This document shows positions 1 to 7,681 of a stretch of 10,862 nucleotides of DNA, in pieces; position 1 is the stretch's first letter, and each line of letters begins with the position of its first letter. The stretch comes from Funneliformis mosseae (Eukaryota; Glomeromycota; Glomeromycetes; Glomerales; Glomeraceae). The stretch lies in contig CAJVPP010003747.1 in NCBI GenBank assembly GCA_910592005.1, forward strand, positions 1-10,862, read 5' to 3'. The translations under genes were made by a program, and so were the position numbers. The notes beneath the pieces are model-generated. The model ran no database searches. It was given only the letters and a program-made list of their open reading frames with translations, and was not told the DNA's origin.

Positions 1-169
1 AAAGTCGTGAAAACTTTCCTTATTTTATTTGAATTTAAATTTATTACGAAAAAGGTTGACAGTTTTTTTTGAAAAAATTAATTTGTTAAGATTTATATAC
101 AAATTTCGTGGAATTTTATGATTGGAATAGCATTTAGTTAAAATCATTTATTTAAATTAACCAGATTGA

Positions 170-334
170 TCAAAGGAATCAGATTTATTATATTTGGATG
201 AAATAAAGGAACCAGATTTATTATATTTAGATGAAACGAAAGAATCAGATTTATTATATCCAGATGAAATAAAAGAATCCAGATTTATTGTATCTAATCC
301 GAATTTAAAATATAAATCCAGTTCTAACCTCTAA
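170..334 (+). pseudogene. 3' end of a decayed gene encoding an 11-residue tandem repeat protein
   Basis: One frame is open from just after a TGA (167-169) to a TAA at 332-334. It encodes three near-identical 11-residue units of the form K-E-(S/P)-D-L-L-Y-(L/P)-D-E-(I/T), then a tail ending in KYKSSSNL. The units are acidic and Leu/Tyr-rich, and the changes between copies are mostly conservative or silent, which suggests past selection on protein. The fourth copy carries one extra C near 278-280 that moves it out of frame, so it reads ESRFIVSNPN instead of a repeat unit. At 161-172 a shortened copy (CCAGAT then TGATCA) brings in the stop upstream. No start codon or upstream domain is visible, so the parent protein is unknown. 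It could also be the last exon of a gene starting left of the window, but no clear splice acceptor is seen. Confidence 0.45.
173..297 (+). repeat. 33-bp tandem repeat, about 3.8 copies
   Basis: Copies run at 173-205, 206-238, 239-271 and a partial diverged one from 272 to about 297. The shared core is CAGATTTATTATAT followed by (TTG/TTA/CCA)GATGAAA. The period is a multiple of three and keeps one reading frame through copies 1-3. A one-base insertion is present in copy 4. Confidence 0.8.
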
Positions 335-628
335 GCTTATGTTTTAAATTTTCATTTTATTAGTTTTATTTTTATATATTTTAAAATGTTATTTATAAAT
401 TTAATTATACTATTTTATTTTTGAGTATAGATGAAATATATTATATGTAATGTAAATAAAACTAGAATAAAATTATTTATAATTGTATCATCATTATAAT
501 TGTTAATTACATTCTTATAAATATATAAAGTTTGTTTTTATATTTTTATATTTTAAGTTACAAAATATAATTATTAATAGGACTATTATTAGATATAAAT
601 ATAATATATTATCATCAATTAAAGATAG
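335..628. other. AT-rich spacer, nothing identified
   Basis: Almost entirely A/T with many stops in all frames. No open frame, RNA gene or repeat that I can support. Confidence 0.6.
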
Positions 629-757
629 AACTAGTTGTAACTAGTGACAAATAAGCATCACAAGTTGCAACTAATTGTAATATTAATAAAAATTGAGTTG
701 CAACTAGTTGCAATAAGTGATAAATAAGTATTATATAATCGCAACTAGTTGCAATGT
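629..757. repeat. Cluster of CAACTAGTTG palindromes in a duplicated block
   Basis: A perfect 16-bp palindrome TTGCAACTAGTTGCAA lies at 698-713 and its 12-bp core GCAACTAGTTGC recurs at 741-752. Diverged versions lie at about 630-646 (ACTAGTTGTAACTAGT) and 664-680 (TTGCAACTAATTGTAA). The pieces between them also match: GTGACAAATAAGCATCA near 645 resembles GTGATAAATAAGTATTA near 718. The block of about 72 bp therefore looks duplicated in direct orientation. It may be a small satellite or the remains of a palindromic mobile element. The function is unknown. Confidence 0.7.
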
Positions 758-1733
758 CATTTTTATTATCAATTAATAATTTTAATATAGTAATGATTAT
801 TTTTACCTTATTTTATTATTATAATAATAATAGTACTTTTTAATAATGAAATTAATTGATAAAAATGTTTATTGCAAATAGGATAAAATATATATTCAAA
901 CTTGTTCATTTTAATATAAAAATTTTTAAAGAAGTTTATAATTAAATTTAGAAAGATATTAAAAATAATTTTTCTTTCTTTTATTTTCATGATTTAGTAA
1001 TATAAATTTTTTTATATTTATCTGAGTTTTTAAAGCTTTTTCTTATTTTTATATTAAATTAATAGCTTGACTAAACAATTTTTTACTTTAAATAATAGAT
1101 AATATAATAAAATTTAATAAATAAAATTGATTTTATTTTTATCAAATAAGAATTTAGATATTAAAAATTTATTATAAAAAATAATTCAAAGTTTTTCTTT
1201 ATTAAAATAATTATTTATTACTTTTACAATTAAAATGATTATTGTTTTCAAAATTAAATACTTTATCAAAATTAATCCTTTATGTTTTATTAAAATAAAT
1301 TTTATAATTGCTATTATACTGTTATGATATCATAATTTCACATGTTTTGATTAATTTTTTTTTAATTTATCTTTAATTTATTTATATGTAAATTATTAAA
1401 CTTTTAAAAATTAGATAATAGATCATATTCTTTTATATAAATTTATGTAACACATTTTAATTTATATAATTTATTTAATTATTGTTTAATTTTTTTATGT
1501 ATTCATTAAGACATTACATTTGAATTATATAAAAGTAAATAGAACTCCACTATGCTTTAAATAATTAAAGTTATCTTGATTATTCAATAAAAAATTATTT
1601 AATAGAAGATAAAAAAAGGATTTTTATAAAATATATAATAAAATTATGTTAAAATAATTAAAATCAGGTTATTGTCTCAAAAGTTATAAACTTTAAATTA
1701 TGGAATTTATTATATTTGATTCTGATTTGGCTT
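758..1733. other. AT-rich gene-poor stretch
   Basis: About 970 bases of A/T-dominated sequence with runs of T and A and no protein-like frame. A minus-strand frame at 808-990 is dominated by Ile, Asn, Lys and Phe, as expected from composition alone. Nothing else could be supported. Confidence 0.6.
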
Positions 1734-1761
1734 ATAATTTTGGCTTTTAGCCTAAAATTAT
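1734..1761. repeat. Imperfect hairpin, possible element end
   Basis: ATAATTTTGGC (1734-1744) pairs with GCCTAAAATTAT (1750-1761) around the loop TTTTA, with one bulged base. The GGC..GCC pairs stand out in an A/T background. It may be the fused ends of a MITE-like element. No target duplication was seen. Confidence 0.5.
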
Positions 1762-1951
1762 GTGTAATATAAATGGATTTTATGTAAATAATGTAATACA
1801 TCATAATATTTATATATTTGATTTGAAAAAATATCAAAGAGGTTTGAATGTTAAACAAGATGAATATGCTGAAAAAAATTTCGACAACACTGTAGTTATA
1901 GGATATGTCGATTCTAAACGATTTTCATATATATTTAAAATTTTTTGTTAA
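1760..1951 (+). CDS. Doubtful small ORF, 63 residues, unrecognised
   Basis: The ATG at 1760 lies inside the right arm of the hairpin above and the frame ends in TAA. The first third (Asn, Ile, Tyr, Phe) looks like translated A/T-rich DNA. The stretch from about 1835 to 1925 is less biased and contains GLNVKQDEYAEKNFDNTVVI followed by GYVDSKRF, which is more protein-like. There is no recognisable domain, signal peptide or promoter. It could be a short remnant of an exon from a larger, lost gene. I would not rely on the start codon. Confidence 0.15.
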   Translation: MCNINGFYVNNVIHHNIYIFDLKKYQRGLNVKQDEYAEKNFDNTVVIGYVDSKRFSYIFKIFC

Positions 1952-2116
1952 TTTTTTTAACTAAATTTTAATTATAATAAAAACTTATTTGAATATTTGA
2001 AAAAAATAATTTCTTTTTTTAATTAATTTTATAAGTAAAATAAAGATAAATTGTAAGAAAATTTTCATAATTAAAAGTTAAACTATGAACTAAGTTTTGA
2101 TAATTTATAAATAAAG
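1952..2116. other. AT-rich spacer
   Basis: A/T runs only; nothing identified. Confidence 0.5.
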
Positions 2117-2157
2117 TTATTGTACATAGAAGTCCTTCGCTACACTTCGGACAATAA
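2117..2157. repeat. Hairpin with a GC-containing loop
   Basis: TTATTGTAC (2117-2125) pairs with GGACAATAA (2149-2157) at eight of nine positions. The loop contains AGTCCTTCGCTACACTTC, a short C/G-bearing patch in A/T-rich surroundings. It may be the centre of a dispersed repeat. No function is assigned. Confidence 0.4.
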
Positions 2158-2689
2158 TTAAAATTATAATAAAAAAAATTAATTATCTTTATTTTATTTT
2201 TATTATTAATAATACAATGAACGTTGCCCAAAAATTAAAAAAGAAACAACCCCTATATAAATTTGTATTTGACTGCAGTATTAGCAAGTTGAAAGTTTTG
2301 AAATAATGAATGTTAAAAAAAATGATTAATATAAATTCTTAAAACAGTCAGAGTATATTCCTATTATCTATAATATGGTTGTTAGATAAGAATATTAATA
2401 AATCATATTAGACGAATCTTATGTTTTTCATATAAATGATCGACAAAAAAATGATTGAAGAGCCCCTGCAAATAATGACATTTTACTTGACTGATAATTT
2501 TGACAGATATCGATTTTTTTTGTAATAATTATAGTCATGTGAAATATTATATAGATGAAAATTTGGTCATGCTGTAACAAATAGAAATCGTCAAAAAAAA
2601 AAAATTTTTATGAAACTGTTATTATTATTACTCGTGTTGATATATATATATAAAAAATGTAGTTTTTAAAAATAAAAGATAAAAATTGA
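2158..2689. other. AT-rich stretch, no gene supported
   Basis: Only very short frames occur, for example ATG 2436 to TAA 2523-2525 (29 residues, containing KKMIEEPLQIMTFYLTDNF). That one is mildly protein-like but has no promoter, splice context or known family, so I do not call it a gene. Confidence 0.4.
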
Positions 2690-2900
2690 GTGATGGTGGA
2701 TGGGCAAGGTTTCACTATCTTATGGGAGTGATGAGGGTCCCAAAATAAAGAGAGACGTTGTGGGGATCAACTCCTACTGAACTGATTGTCGCCGCGTCTG
2801 AATTGACTTAACCTTGATATCAATTAGTAAGTTTAAAATCGGATTGAAGACTCGATCACAAAAAATTTAATTCTTTCGGAAAAGCAAAAGTCAAAAGTAG
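2690..2900. other. Unassigned island of more balanced base composition
   Basis: This stretch carries G/C-bearing words such as GATGGTGGATGGGC, GAGGGTCCC, GACGTTGTGGGG and GTCGCCGCGTC, unlike the A/T-rich flanks. Stops occur in all frames, so it is not coding. I see no tRNA, 5S rRNA or snRNA layout. It may be a decayed mobile-element fragment, an unrecognised noncoding RNA or upstream control DNA for the gene at 3342, which lies about 450 bases downstream. Confidence 0.35.
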
Positions 2901-3294
2901 TTGGTCACCATTTTATTTTACCAAAAGTTCGGCATGCATAACAATTGGGAAGTATTAGATACAATACAAAATTTAATTATAAAGTTTGATTTCTATTTCG
3001 TGTAAATTAAAAACGTATATATATTAAATATTTTCATACACATCCGTATGGTTTTGTTCGTTCTAAAATCATATGAATATAACCTTTTGTTAATAGTGAT
3101 TCACCACTCTTAAAAAAGTTTTCCCCTTATTTAACCATTTATTTTATTTAGGGCAAAATGGATGCTTACAATAGAATTGTCGCTACTACTATCTTTAAAT
3201 TAAACACTAACGCTAATATTACTAAGTTCTCACGATCACATGATGTTACGGTTTATTACATATCTTATACGTAATATTTATGCCACTTTATTTT

Positions 3295-3300
3295 TATAAA
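3295..3300 (+). promoter_or_regulatory. TATA-like box of the NTF2-like gene
   Basis: TATAAA ends 41 bases before the ATG at 3342. The interval to the start codon is pyrimidine-rich (about 3306-3338, C/T runs), a common layout of fungal core promoters. If it is used, the 5' leader would be very short. Inferred from position only. Confidence 0.4.
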
Positions 3301-3341
3301 GATACCTTCTCTGTTAGTTTTCGTTTTCTTTCATTTTCGAA

Positions 3342-4062
3342 ATGAATAATCCATTAGACGAAATCTCAAATGTTTTATATAACATCTTTACTAATCCTGA
3401 TAAATCCGCCTTAGAAAAGGAGGTCAAAAGAACTTTTACTCACAATTCTGAATTTAAACATTTTTTAGCAACTGTTCCTGCTGGAATTGGATCCAGAGAA
3501 AAAATCATTTCCCATTATAAATTTTTCCGAGGTGAGAAAACTTATTTTATAATGAAATTTTATTATTCTCATAATGTTCTTATTGTATTGTAGGATTTTA
3601 CCGGAGTAATACTCTAGATATCCATGAAAAGTGTAAGTTTTTTCCATATAGCCCGTTTTCTTCTTCACTGACATTTGAGTAACATCTTATTAGGGTTTAA
3701 TGAACCATCTGGCAGGATGGTCCTTGATGTGACTGAATATATCCAATTTATTTATTCTCCATGGAGACAGACTCCTTTAAGGTAATAACAAAAAAAGAAC
3801 ATATTTGATTTTAAGAAATATCAAATTATATTCAATGTATGATAATGATTTTCTTTACAGGCTTTACATCATTTTTAACCTTCAAAAAAACGAAGGAGGA
3901 AAATACTTTATTAATAGGCATGAAGATTTATGTCAACCTGAAGATTTACTTGGAGTGTATATTCCTTACGTTGCACCTACGTTATTAGTAATGACTAAAA
4001 GGGCAATTTCATTCATTACGATGCTTGTTGGCTCAACTTTTAATTCAATTGGGTGGTGCTGA
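3342..4062 (+). CDS. SigF-like NTF2-like domain protein (four exons, 172 residues)
   Basis: Exons are 3342-3531, 3594-3632, 3694-3781 and 3861-4062. Introns of 62, 61 and 79 bases begin GTGAGA, GTAAGT and GTAATA and end TAG, TAG and CAG. The second has a CTGAC branch-like site at 3668-3672. Splicing keeps one frame and gives exactly 172 codons plus TGA. The protein has an N-terminal helix region (MNNPLDEISNVLYNIF), then GSREKIISHYKFF (50-62), DVTEYIQFIYSPWRQTPLR (88-106) and LYIIFNLQ (107-114). It continues with KYFINRHEDLCQPEDLL (120-136) and a hydrophobic tail (about 138-170) that may contact membrane. This order (SRE..I..YKF, then a strand with Y/F..SPWR, a strand with the I.RHEDL..PEDL motif, a hydrophobic C terminus) is what I know of the fungal family annotated as SigF-like NTF2-like. 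That cone-shaped fold often binds small hydrophobic ligands, but no ligand or reaction is known to me for this family. Length fits the family. No break is seen. The family call is from recognition, not a search. Confidence 0.85.
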
Positions 4063-4455
4063 ATTTATTAAACAAATTAAAAAGATTCGTAAATGTTAAT
4101 GTAGCATGTTCTGGTATTTTGATTTTTCCTGCTTTATAAAATTGACGAGTAATTTAACTCTATTATAAAAAAAAAAACACCTTTTCCAACGTTCCAAATA
4201 CCCATTTTTACGATTGTAATTACATAATACCTAACATTGTGGTCTCATTTGACGACTTTTGTCGCAAGCAGCAAAATCAATTGTAAATGTTAATTTTGTT
4301 TTTCATGAATATAAATTTTAAACGTGGATTAGATAATATTTTAATCATTAATTCAAAAATAAGGGCTTTCAAAATTTTATTGTAATATTTTTATTAGTAC
4401 TTTTTATAGTTTTAAAATAATTTTTTCCGATTTAACATTTAAGCTGACCGTGTAA
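4063..4455. other. Intergenic spacer between NTF2-like gene and ATPase pseudogene
   Basis: This holds the 3' flank of the NTF2-like gene and the distal upstream region of the ATPase gene. No canonical AATAAA is seen just after the stop, only related A-rich words. There are no open frames and nothing else is identified. Confidence 0.5.
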
Positions 4456-4500
4456 CAGTCGACTGACTGGATCATCGGCTGAGTCGTCAACTTAGCCGAC
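4456..4500. repeat. Palindrome plus near-perfect inverted repeat (TCGGCTGAGT/ACTTAGCCGA)
   Basis: CAGTCGACTG at 4456-4465 is a perfect 10-bp palindrome. TCGGCTGAGT (4475-4484) and ACTTAGCCGA (4490-4499) pair at nine of ten positions around the loop CGTCA. Further GTCGAC and CCAAGTTGG words follow near 4546-4561. This could be the core of a small dispersed element, or an operator-like site about 150-190 bases upstream of the ATPase start codon. There is no way to choose from sequence alone. Confidence 0.5.
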
Positions 4501-4649
4501 TAAGTCATTTAGGGGTTAAAATTATGTAAATTTATGTGATACAAAAGTCGACCAAGTTGGTTAAACTAATTACGCTATTCGAAAAATCCTTGTTGGATGA
4601 ATTTTTAACTCGCGTGACCTGCTAATAAAACCTTAATGTAACACAAACC

Positions 4650-6294
4650 ATGATGGTCAGGTACACCAGGACGACCGCGCTTCTCAGGAGGGCTCAAGAG
4701 TTCTTTCCCCACAGTTCTCGGCCTCCACAGGCCAAGTTACATACATGGCCGTCGCAGTCTCGTAACACCCATACCCATATCTCCTCATATGCCAAGGATT
4801 CCCTGAAAGCTGGAGTAAGAAAATTACAAGAGGACATAAAAGAGGGCGCAAAAAAGGATTTGGTATTGTACCTTTTTTTGTCTTTGTGATCAATATGTTC
4901 TTTTCGGCCTGCAGACAGTGTGTTCTGACTTACACCTTGACAATGCTAGTCAACTTGGAAGATTACAAAGTGGGTCGCCCCTGTGATTATCCTAATATTA
5001 TTTGACCGTACTTACACCAACTGGTACAACAACCAAAATGAGAAGAATCTCTTTATGCCTTTGAACACGGTTTCTGTCCAAACCTTGATGTTGAGGAGGA
5101 AGATCTGATTGACCGTAAAGATGTTATCAAGGAAATTGAACGAATTCTCAAGCCGCCCTCTAAACATAGCTCTTATCACGTCGTTGTCGGGAACCACGGA
5201 ACTGGGAAGACCACAGTGGTCCCGGCAGTGTGCTAGGAAAGTTGGAAAAGGGATCATTTATGTTAATGCCCCCCTTATGTTAGATGACTTCATTGATGAT
5301 CTTGCAAAAGCTATTTCATTCAGGGATAATGAATCTTTCATTGACTCATTGACGCGGAAGATTCTAGGCAAAAGCGAGTCATGTAAGGTTATTGTAAAGA
5401 AATACTTGTGTTTACTCTGCACTTACTTCTTGTTTTATAGATGAACGGTCCAAGGTTTCTCGTGTCCTGAATGCCTTCGACAAAGCTGCTAGAAAATACA
5501 AGGCAAATAATGGCAAACCTCCAGTTTTGATCCTTGACAACATAAGTAAGATGGGCCAGAAAAATGTGAACATGTTGGAGGATCTGCAGGACATCGCAAA
5601 ACTCTATGCTGACCAGCGCAGTTGCGTTATTGTGTTTGTCAGTAGCGAGAGAACAGTGCCACGCATGATGATGCGTGAGTATTGTATGATATAATTCGCC
5701 TGTATCTCGTTCCTTGCTGATGGCTTCTTTGCTCTACTCTAGAACGATCATCGTGGTCACGTGCTGATAAAAAACCCATTGTCATCGGAGACCTAACTAA
5801 TAAAGAGGCATTCACCTTCCCCCACGGCAAACTTGGCATTGAGGAAAAGGTCGCCAATCAACTCATCCAACACTTAAGTGGTCGGATTTATGATCCTAAG
5901 ACATATGGTGATAGGATAAATAGAGGCGAAACATTCGAAGGTGGGAGAGCATTTACTATCTGGACAATGATGATGGTATTCTGCATGGCCGTTGTGTGAA
6001 CGTTCTCATTACATTTAATATGTTGCTTTTAGAGATTCGTAAACCGTGCTTGATGACGCCAATCGCAACTTTCACCAGGCTCGAATGATGGAGGGCGAAA
6101 GAAATCATGTCATTGGCAAGGTCATTGTCCAGGAGTTGGTAAAAAATGAAAAAATCCATTTTGATGCATTCATCAAGCTCGTCAACAATGAACAAATAGC
6201 CGATGAACTGCTACAGGCCAATGTTTTCTCATATAACCCGGAAAGTGGAAACAGAAGTTTTTGCAAAAAATACAAAATCTTCGAGAGGAATTAG
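4650..6294 (+). pseudogene. P-loop ATPase (AAA+/STAND-like) gene, five exons, four frameshifts
   Basis: Exons are 4650-4862, 4915-5382, 5441-5674, 5743-5940 and 6033-6294; introns are 52, 58, 68 and 92 bases, all GT..AG. The ATG at 4650 has A at -3 and a second ATG follows at once. The first ~60 residues are Arg-rich and nearly acid-free, like a mitochondrial presequence. Conserved parts are Walker A GNHGTGKT (5189-5212), Walker B VLILDN (5524-5541), the strand CVIVFVSSE (from 5623) and RSSWSRA (from 5745), an Arg-bearing motif as in archaeal-type/STAND ATPases. A helical C-terminal part (ERNHVIGKVIVQELV, later VFSYNPESGN) looks like a winged helix. Four single-base shifts break it: near 4982 (a C run; TGA follows at 4984-4986), near 5046, at 5222 (extra C, separating Walker A from RQCARKVGKG) and at 6044-6045. 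Allowing for them, the exons total about 458 codons. Family and presequence are inferred; protein-like patterns continue across every break, so the damage is recent or a sequencing artefact. The region is more GC-rich than its flanks. A likely polyadenylation word lies at 6457. Confidence 0.75.
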
Positions 6295-6592
6295 CTATGG
6301 GTCTAGTTTTCACTTAATCAACAAATTAGTCTTCTATTTTCGTCACTTTGAAGCTAGTTATATCACCTGAATTGGACTCCCAGTAGCTAGAAAATATTTT
6401 GTAATAGTCATTTTATATATATAAGTTGCTACTTCCGGCAATGATTTATTTCGTTAAATAAAATATTGTACTGGGAACGAGGCCACGCTTTGCCATTCAT
6501 TTTTACATGTATGTAACGATAAATTATAATTTGTGGTACAAAATAATGGGTCATGCGGCGACAGATTTTTTTTTCAGCTATAATTATACATC
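6295..6592. other. 3' flank of the ATPase pseudogene
   Basis: Contains a TATATATATAAG word at 6414-6425 and an AATAAA at 6457-6462. A strong pyrimidine tract with acceptor-like TTTTTTTTCAG ends at 6577, so an exon could start there. In the frame of the downstream ATG (6593), however, TAA at 6581-6583 follows at once. No gene is supported within the stretch. Confidence 0.4.
6457..6462 (+). terminator. Candidate polyadenylation signal of the ATPase pseudogene
   Basis: AATAAA, 163 bases after the TAG at 6292-6294, followed by an A/T-rich stretch. Called by motif and position only; this word is frequent by chance in such A/T-rich DNA. Confidence 0.3.
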
Positions 6593-7066
6593 ATGCTGGG
6601 TATCATACCAGAAATCGGGATTATTTCGAGAATTGGCACATCTCTAGAAGATGGAAGCATGGTTGCAAAATGTGAAGATTCCATATACAAACGTGTAAAT
6701 GTCAACCCGACCAAACCAATTAGTCCTGGAGCAACCGAAGTGGTGAGGAAGAGCCACATGCTGTCCTATTAGATAAATGGACCACAATGCAGGTATGTAC
6801 GACGGATGAATTTCTCACATATAGCACCATTCGGTATTTTTTTCGCAAATAAAATTCTTTTAACGCTTTGTAAAGATGAAGCTAGGGCTTTAGTAGATAG
6901 TGAGTTTAGGGACGAAATTCCTGAGACAAAATGTTCTAATGATGCTTTCGGAAAAGAATGGAAAGAGGTCAGAAGATGTAATACCATCGGTATAGAAGAA
7001 ATGGTGCAGATCACCGTCATCTTACTCAAGATTATATTGATCACACAGTTAGAACAGTTGAAATAA
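6593..7066 (+). CDS. Unrecognised gene or remnant, one frame with a single TAG removable by an intron
   Basis: From the ATG at 6593 one frame runs to the TAA at 7064-7066 with a single interruption, TAG at 6770-6772. That TAG is also a possible splice acceptor (CCTATTAG). A donor GTAAAT at 6695 would give a 78-base phase-0 intron, matching intron sizes in the neighbouring genes, and a 131-residue protein. Without splicing the first part is a 59-residue frame ending MLSY. Visible residues include PEIGIISRIGTSLEDGSMVA early, then CKDEARALVDSEFRDEIPET and FGKEWKEVRRCNTIGIEEM, with a hydrophobic C terminus ending QLEQLK. The middle is charged and protein-like. I recognise no family, signal peptide or catalytic motif. 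A strong unused donor GTATGT sits at 6791, so other splice forms are possible, or the locus is a decayed exon set. The minus-strand frames here look like shadows. Confidence 0.35.
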
Positions 7067-7303
7067 TAACTTACTGCGTCAAATTTTTCTCAAGTGTAGT
7101 GGCATAGCCATCCATTACTAAAGTTTTTTCATATTTTATATCTTCTAGACATGTATGGTCATATCGGGCTTATTCTACAGTAACTGCTAAATGTAATATA
7201 TAAATGTATTTTTTGCTGAACATCACGTTTCAAAAATGGTTAGATTATCCCGAAACCCTTTTTTGAAGATACTGTGCCGTTTCTTCTGCGCAATTTTGAC
7301 AAT
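7067..7303. other. Spacer before the MITE
   Basis: A/T-rich with scattered stops; nothing identified. Confidence 0.5.
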
Positions 7304-7399
7304 GTCCAGACTAGAGTTGGATCGGTCCGGTCCTCAGAATATGGACCGAGGACCGCAAGGACCGGTCTTACCAGGACCGATCCATCTCTAAGTCCAGAC
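7304..7399. mobile_element. Non-autonomous hAT-type MITE (7312-7391) with 8-bp target-site duplication
   Basis: TAGAGTTGGATCGGTCC (7312-7328) and GGACCGATCCATCTCTA (7374-7390) form a 17-bp terminal inverted repeat with one mismatch. The element is flanked by a perfect 8-bp direct repeat GTCCAGAC at 7304-7311 and 7392-7399, with one extra A (7391) between the right end and its copy. An 8-bp duplication together with ends of the TAGAG/CTCTA type is characteristic of the hAT superfamily. The 45-base interior is itself full of GGACC/GGTCC words (GGTCCTC..GAGGACC), so the element could fold into a branched hairpin. It encodes nothing and would need a transposase supplied elsewhere. A minus-strand ORF covering it is an artefact of its composition. 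The near-intact repeat and duplication suggest recent insertion. Confidence 0.85.
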
Positions 7400-7465
7400 T
7401 TTACCATCAGAAAAAAATAGTATTTCCCCTCCCTTAAATCTGCGGGAGATAGCCTATCCTGATGA

Positions 7466-7597
7466 CTTATCATTTACTTTTTTTTGAATGAAAATGAGGG
7501 GAATGTGATTACATCCCGTGATTTGAGAAACATGATACAATTTTTTTATGATAAACGTCATGGCGGATCAATGAATCCATATAAATTTGAATCGTGA
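7466..7597 (+). pseudogene. Short protein-like fragment, unrecognised
   Basis: A 43-codon frame is open between TGA 7463-7465 and TGA 7595-7597. It contains NEGNVITSRDLRNMIQFFYD and then KRHGGSMNPYKFES, with ordinary amino acid usage unlike the A/T-driven frames elsewhere. There is no upstream ATG with context and no known motif. It lies 67 bases beyond the MITE's right duplication and 85 bases before the next fragment, so it may be an exon of the same decayed gene. Confidence 0.2.
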
Positions 7598-7681
7598 TAT
7601 TCTATATAGTATAAGTTGATAAAGAATCGATAAAATTCACTAAAAACGATATAAATCATTAAAAAACTGTAGTTGTAAAAG

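Noticed and set aside
808..990. Minus-strand 60-residue frame
   Set aside because: Dominated by Ile, Asn, Lys and Phe as expected from A/T-rich DNA; no motif or promoter.
1664..2231. Minus-strand frames at 1664-1858 and 2019-2231
   Set aside because: Composition-driven residues; one overlaps the hairpin at 2117-2157. No support for coding.
2728..2785. Box C-like GTGATGA (2728-2734) and box D-like CTGA (2777-2780 or 2782-2785), as in a C/D snoRNA
   Set aside because: No terminal stem pairs the flanks and no C'/D' boxes or guide match could be shown; short motifs occur by chance.
3158..3274. 38-residue ATG frame upstream of the NTF2-like gene
   Set aside because: Lies upstream of the TATA-like box at 3295, so it is probably outside the transcript; no family resemblance.
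5109..5444. Plus-strand frame at 5109 taken as its own gene
   Set aside because: Its first ~38 residues are the wrong-frame reading of the Walker A region; only the part after 5222 is genuine exon 2, and the end runs into intron 2.
4684..5857. Minus-strand frames over the ATPase gene (4684-4893, 5012-5257, 5412-5594, 5639-5857)
   Set aside because: Antisense shadows of the plus-strand exons, which carry splice sites and the P-loop motifs.
6046..6294. Separate gene starting at 6046
   Set aside because: The codon at 6046 is GTG, and the segment continues the ATPase exon after a one-base shift; it is the tail of that gene.
6769..7044. Minus-strand 91-residue frame opposite the 6593-7066 gene
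   Set aside because: Longer without a stop than expected but Ser/Leu/Ile-rich, as in a shadow; the plus strand offers splice signals and more charged, protein-like sequence. Not fully excluded.
7240..7473. Minus-strand 77-residue frame
   Set aside because: It spans the hAT MITE and its Gly/Pro/Arg-rich part is just the GGACC/GGTCC repeats read as protein.
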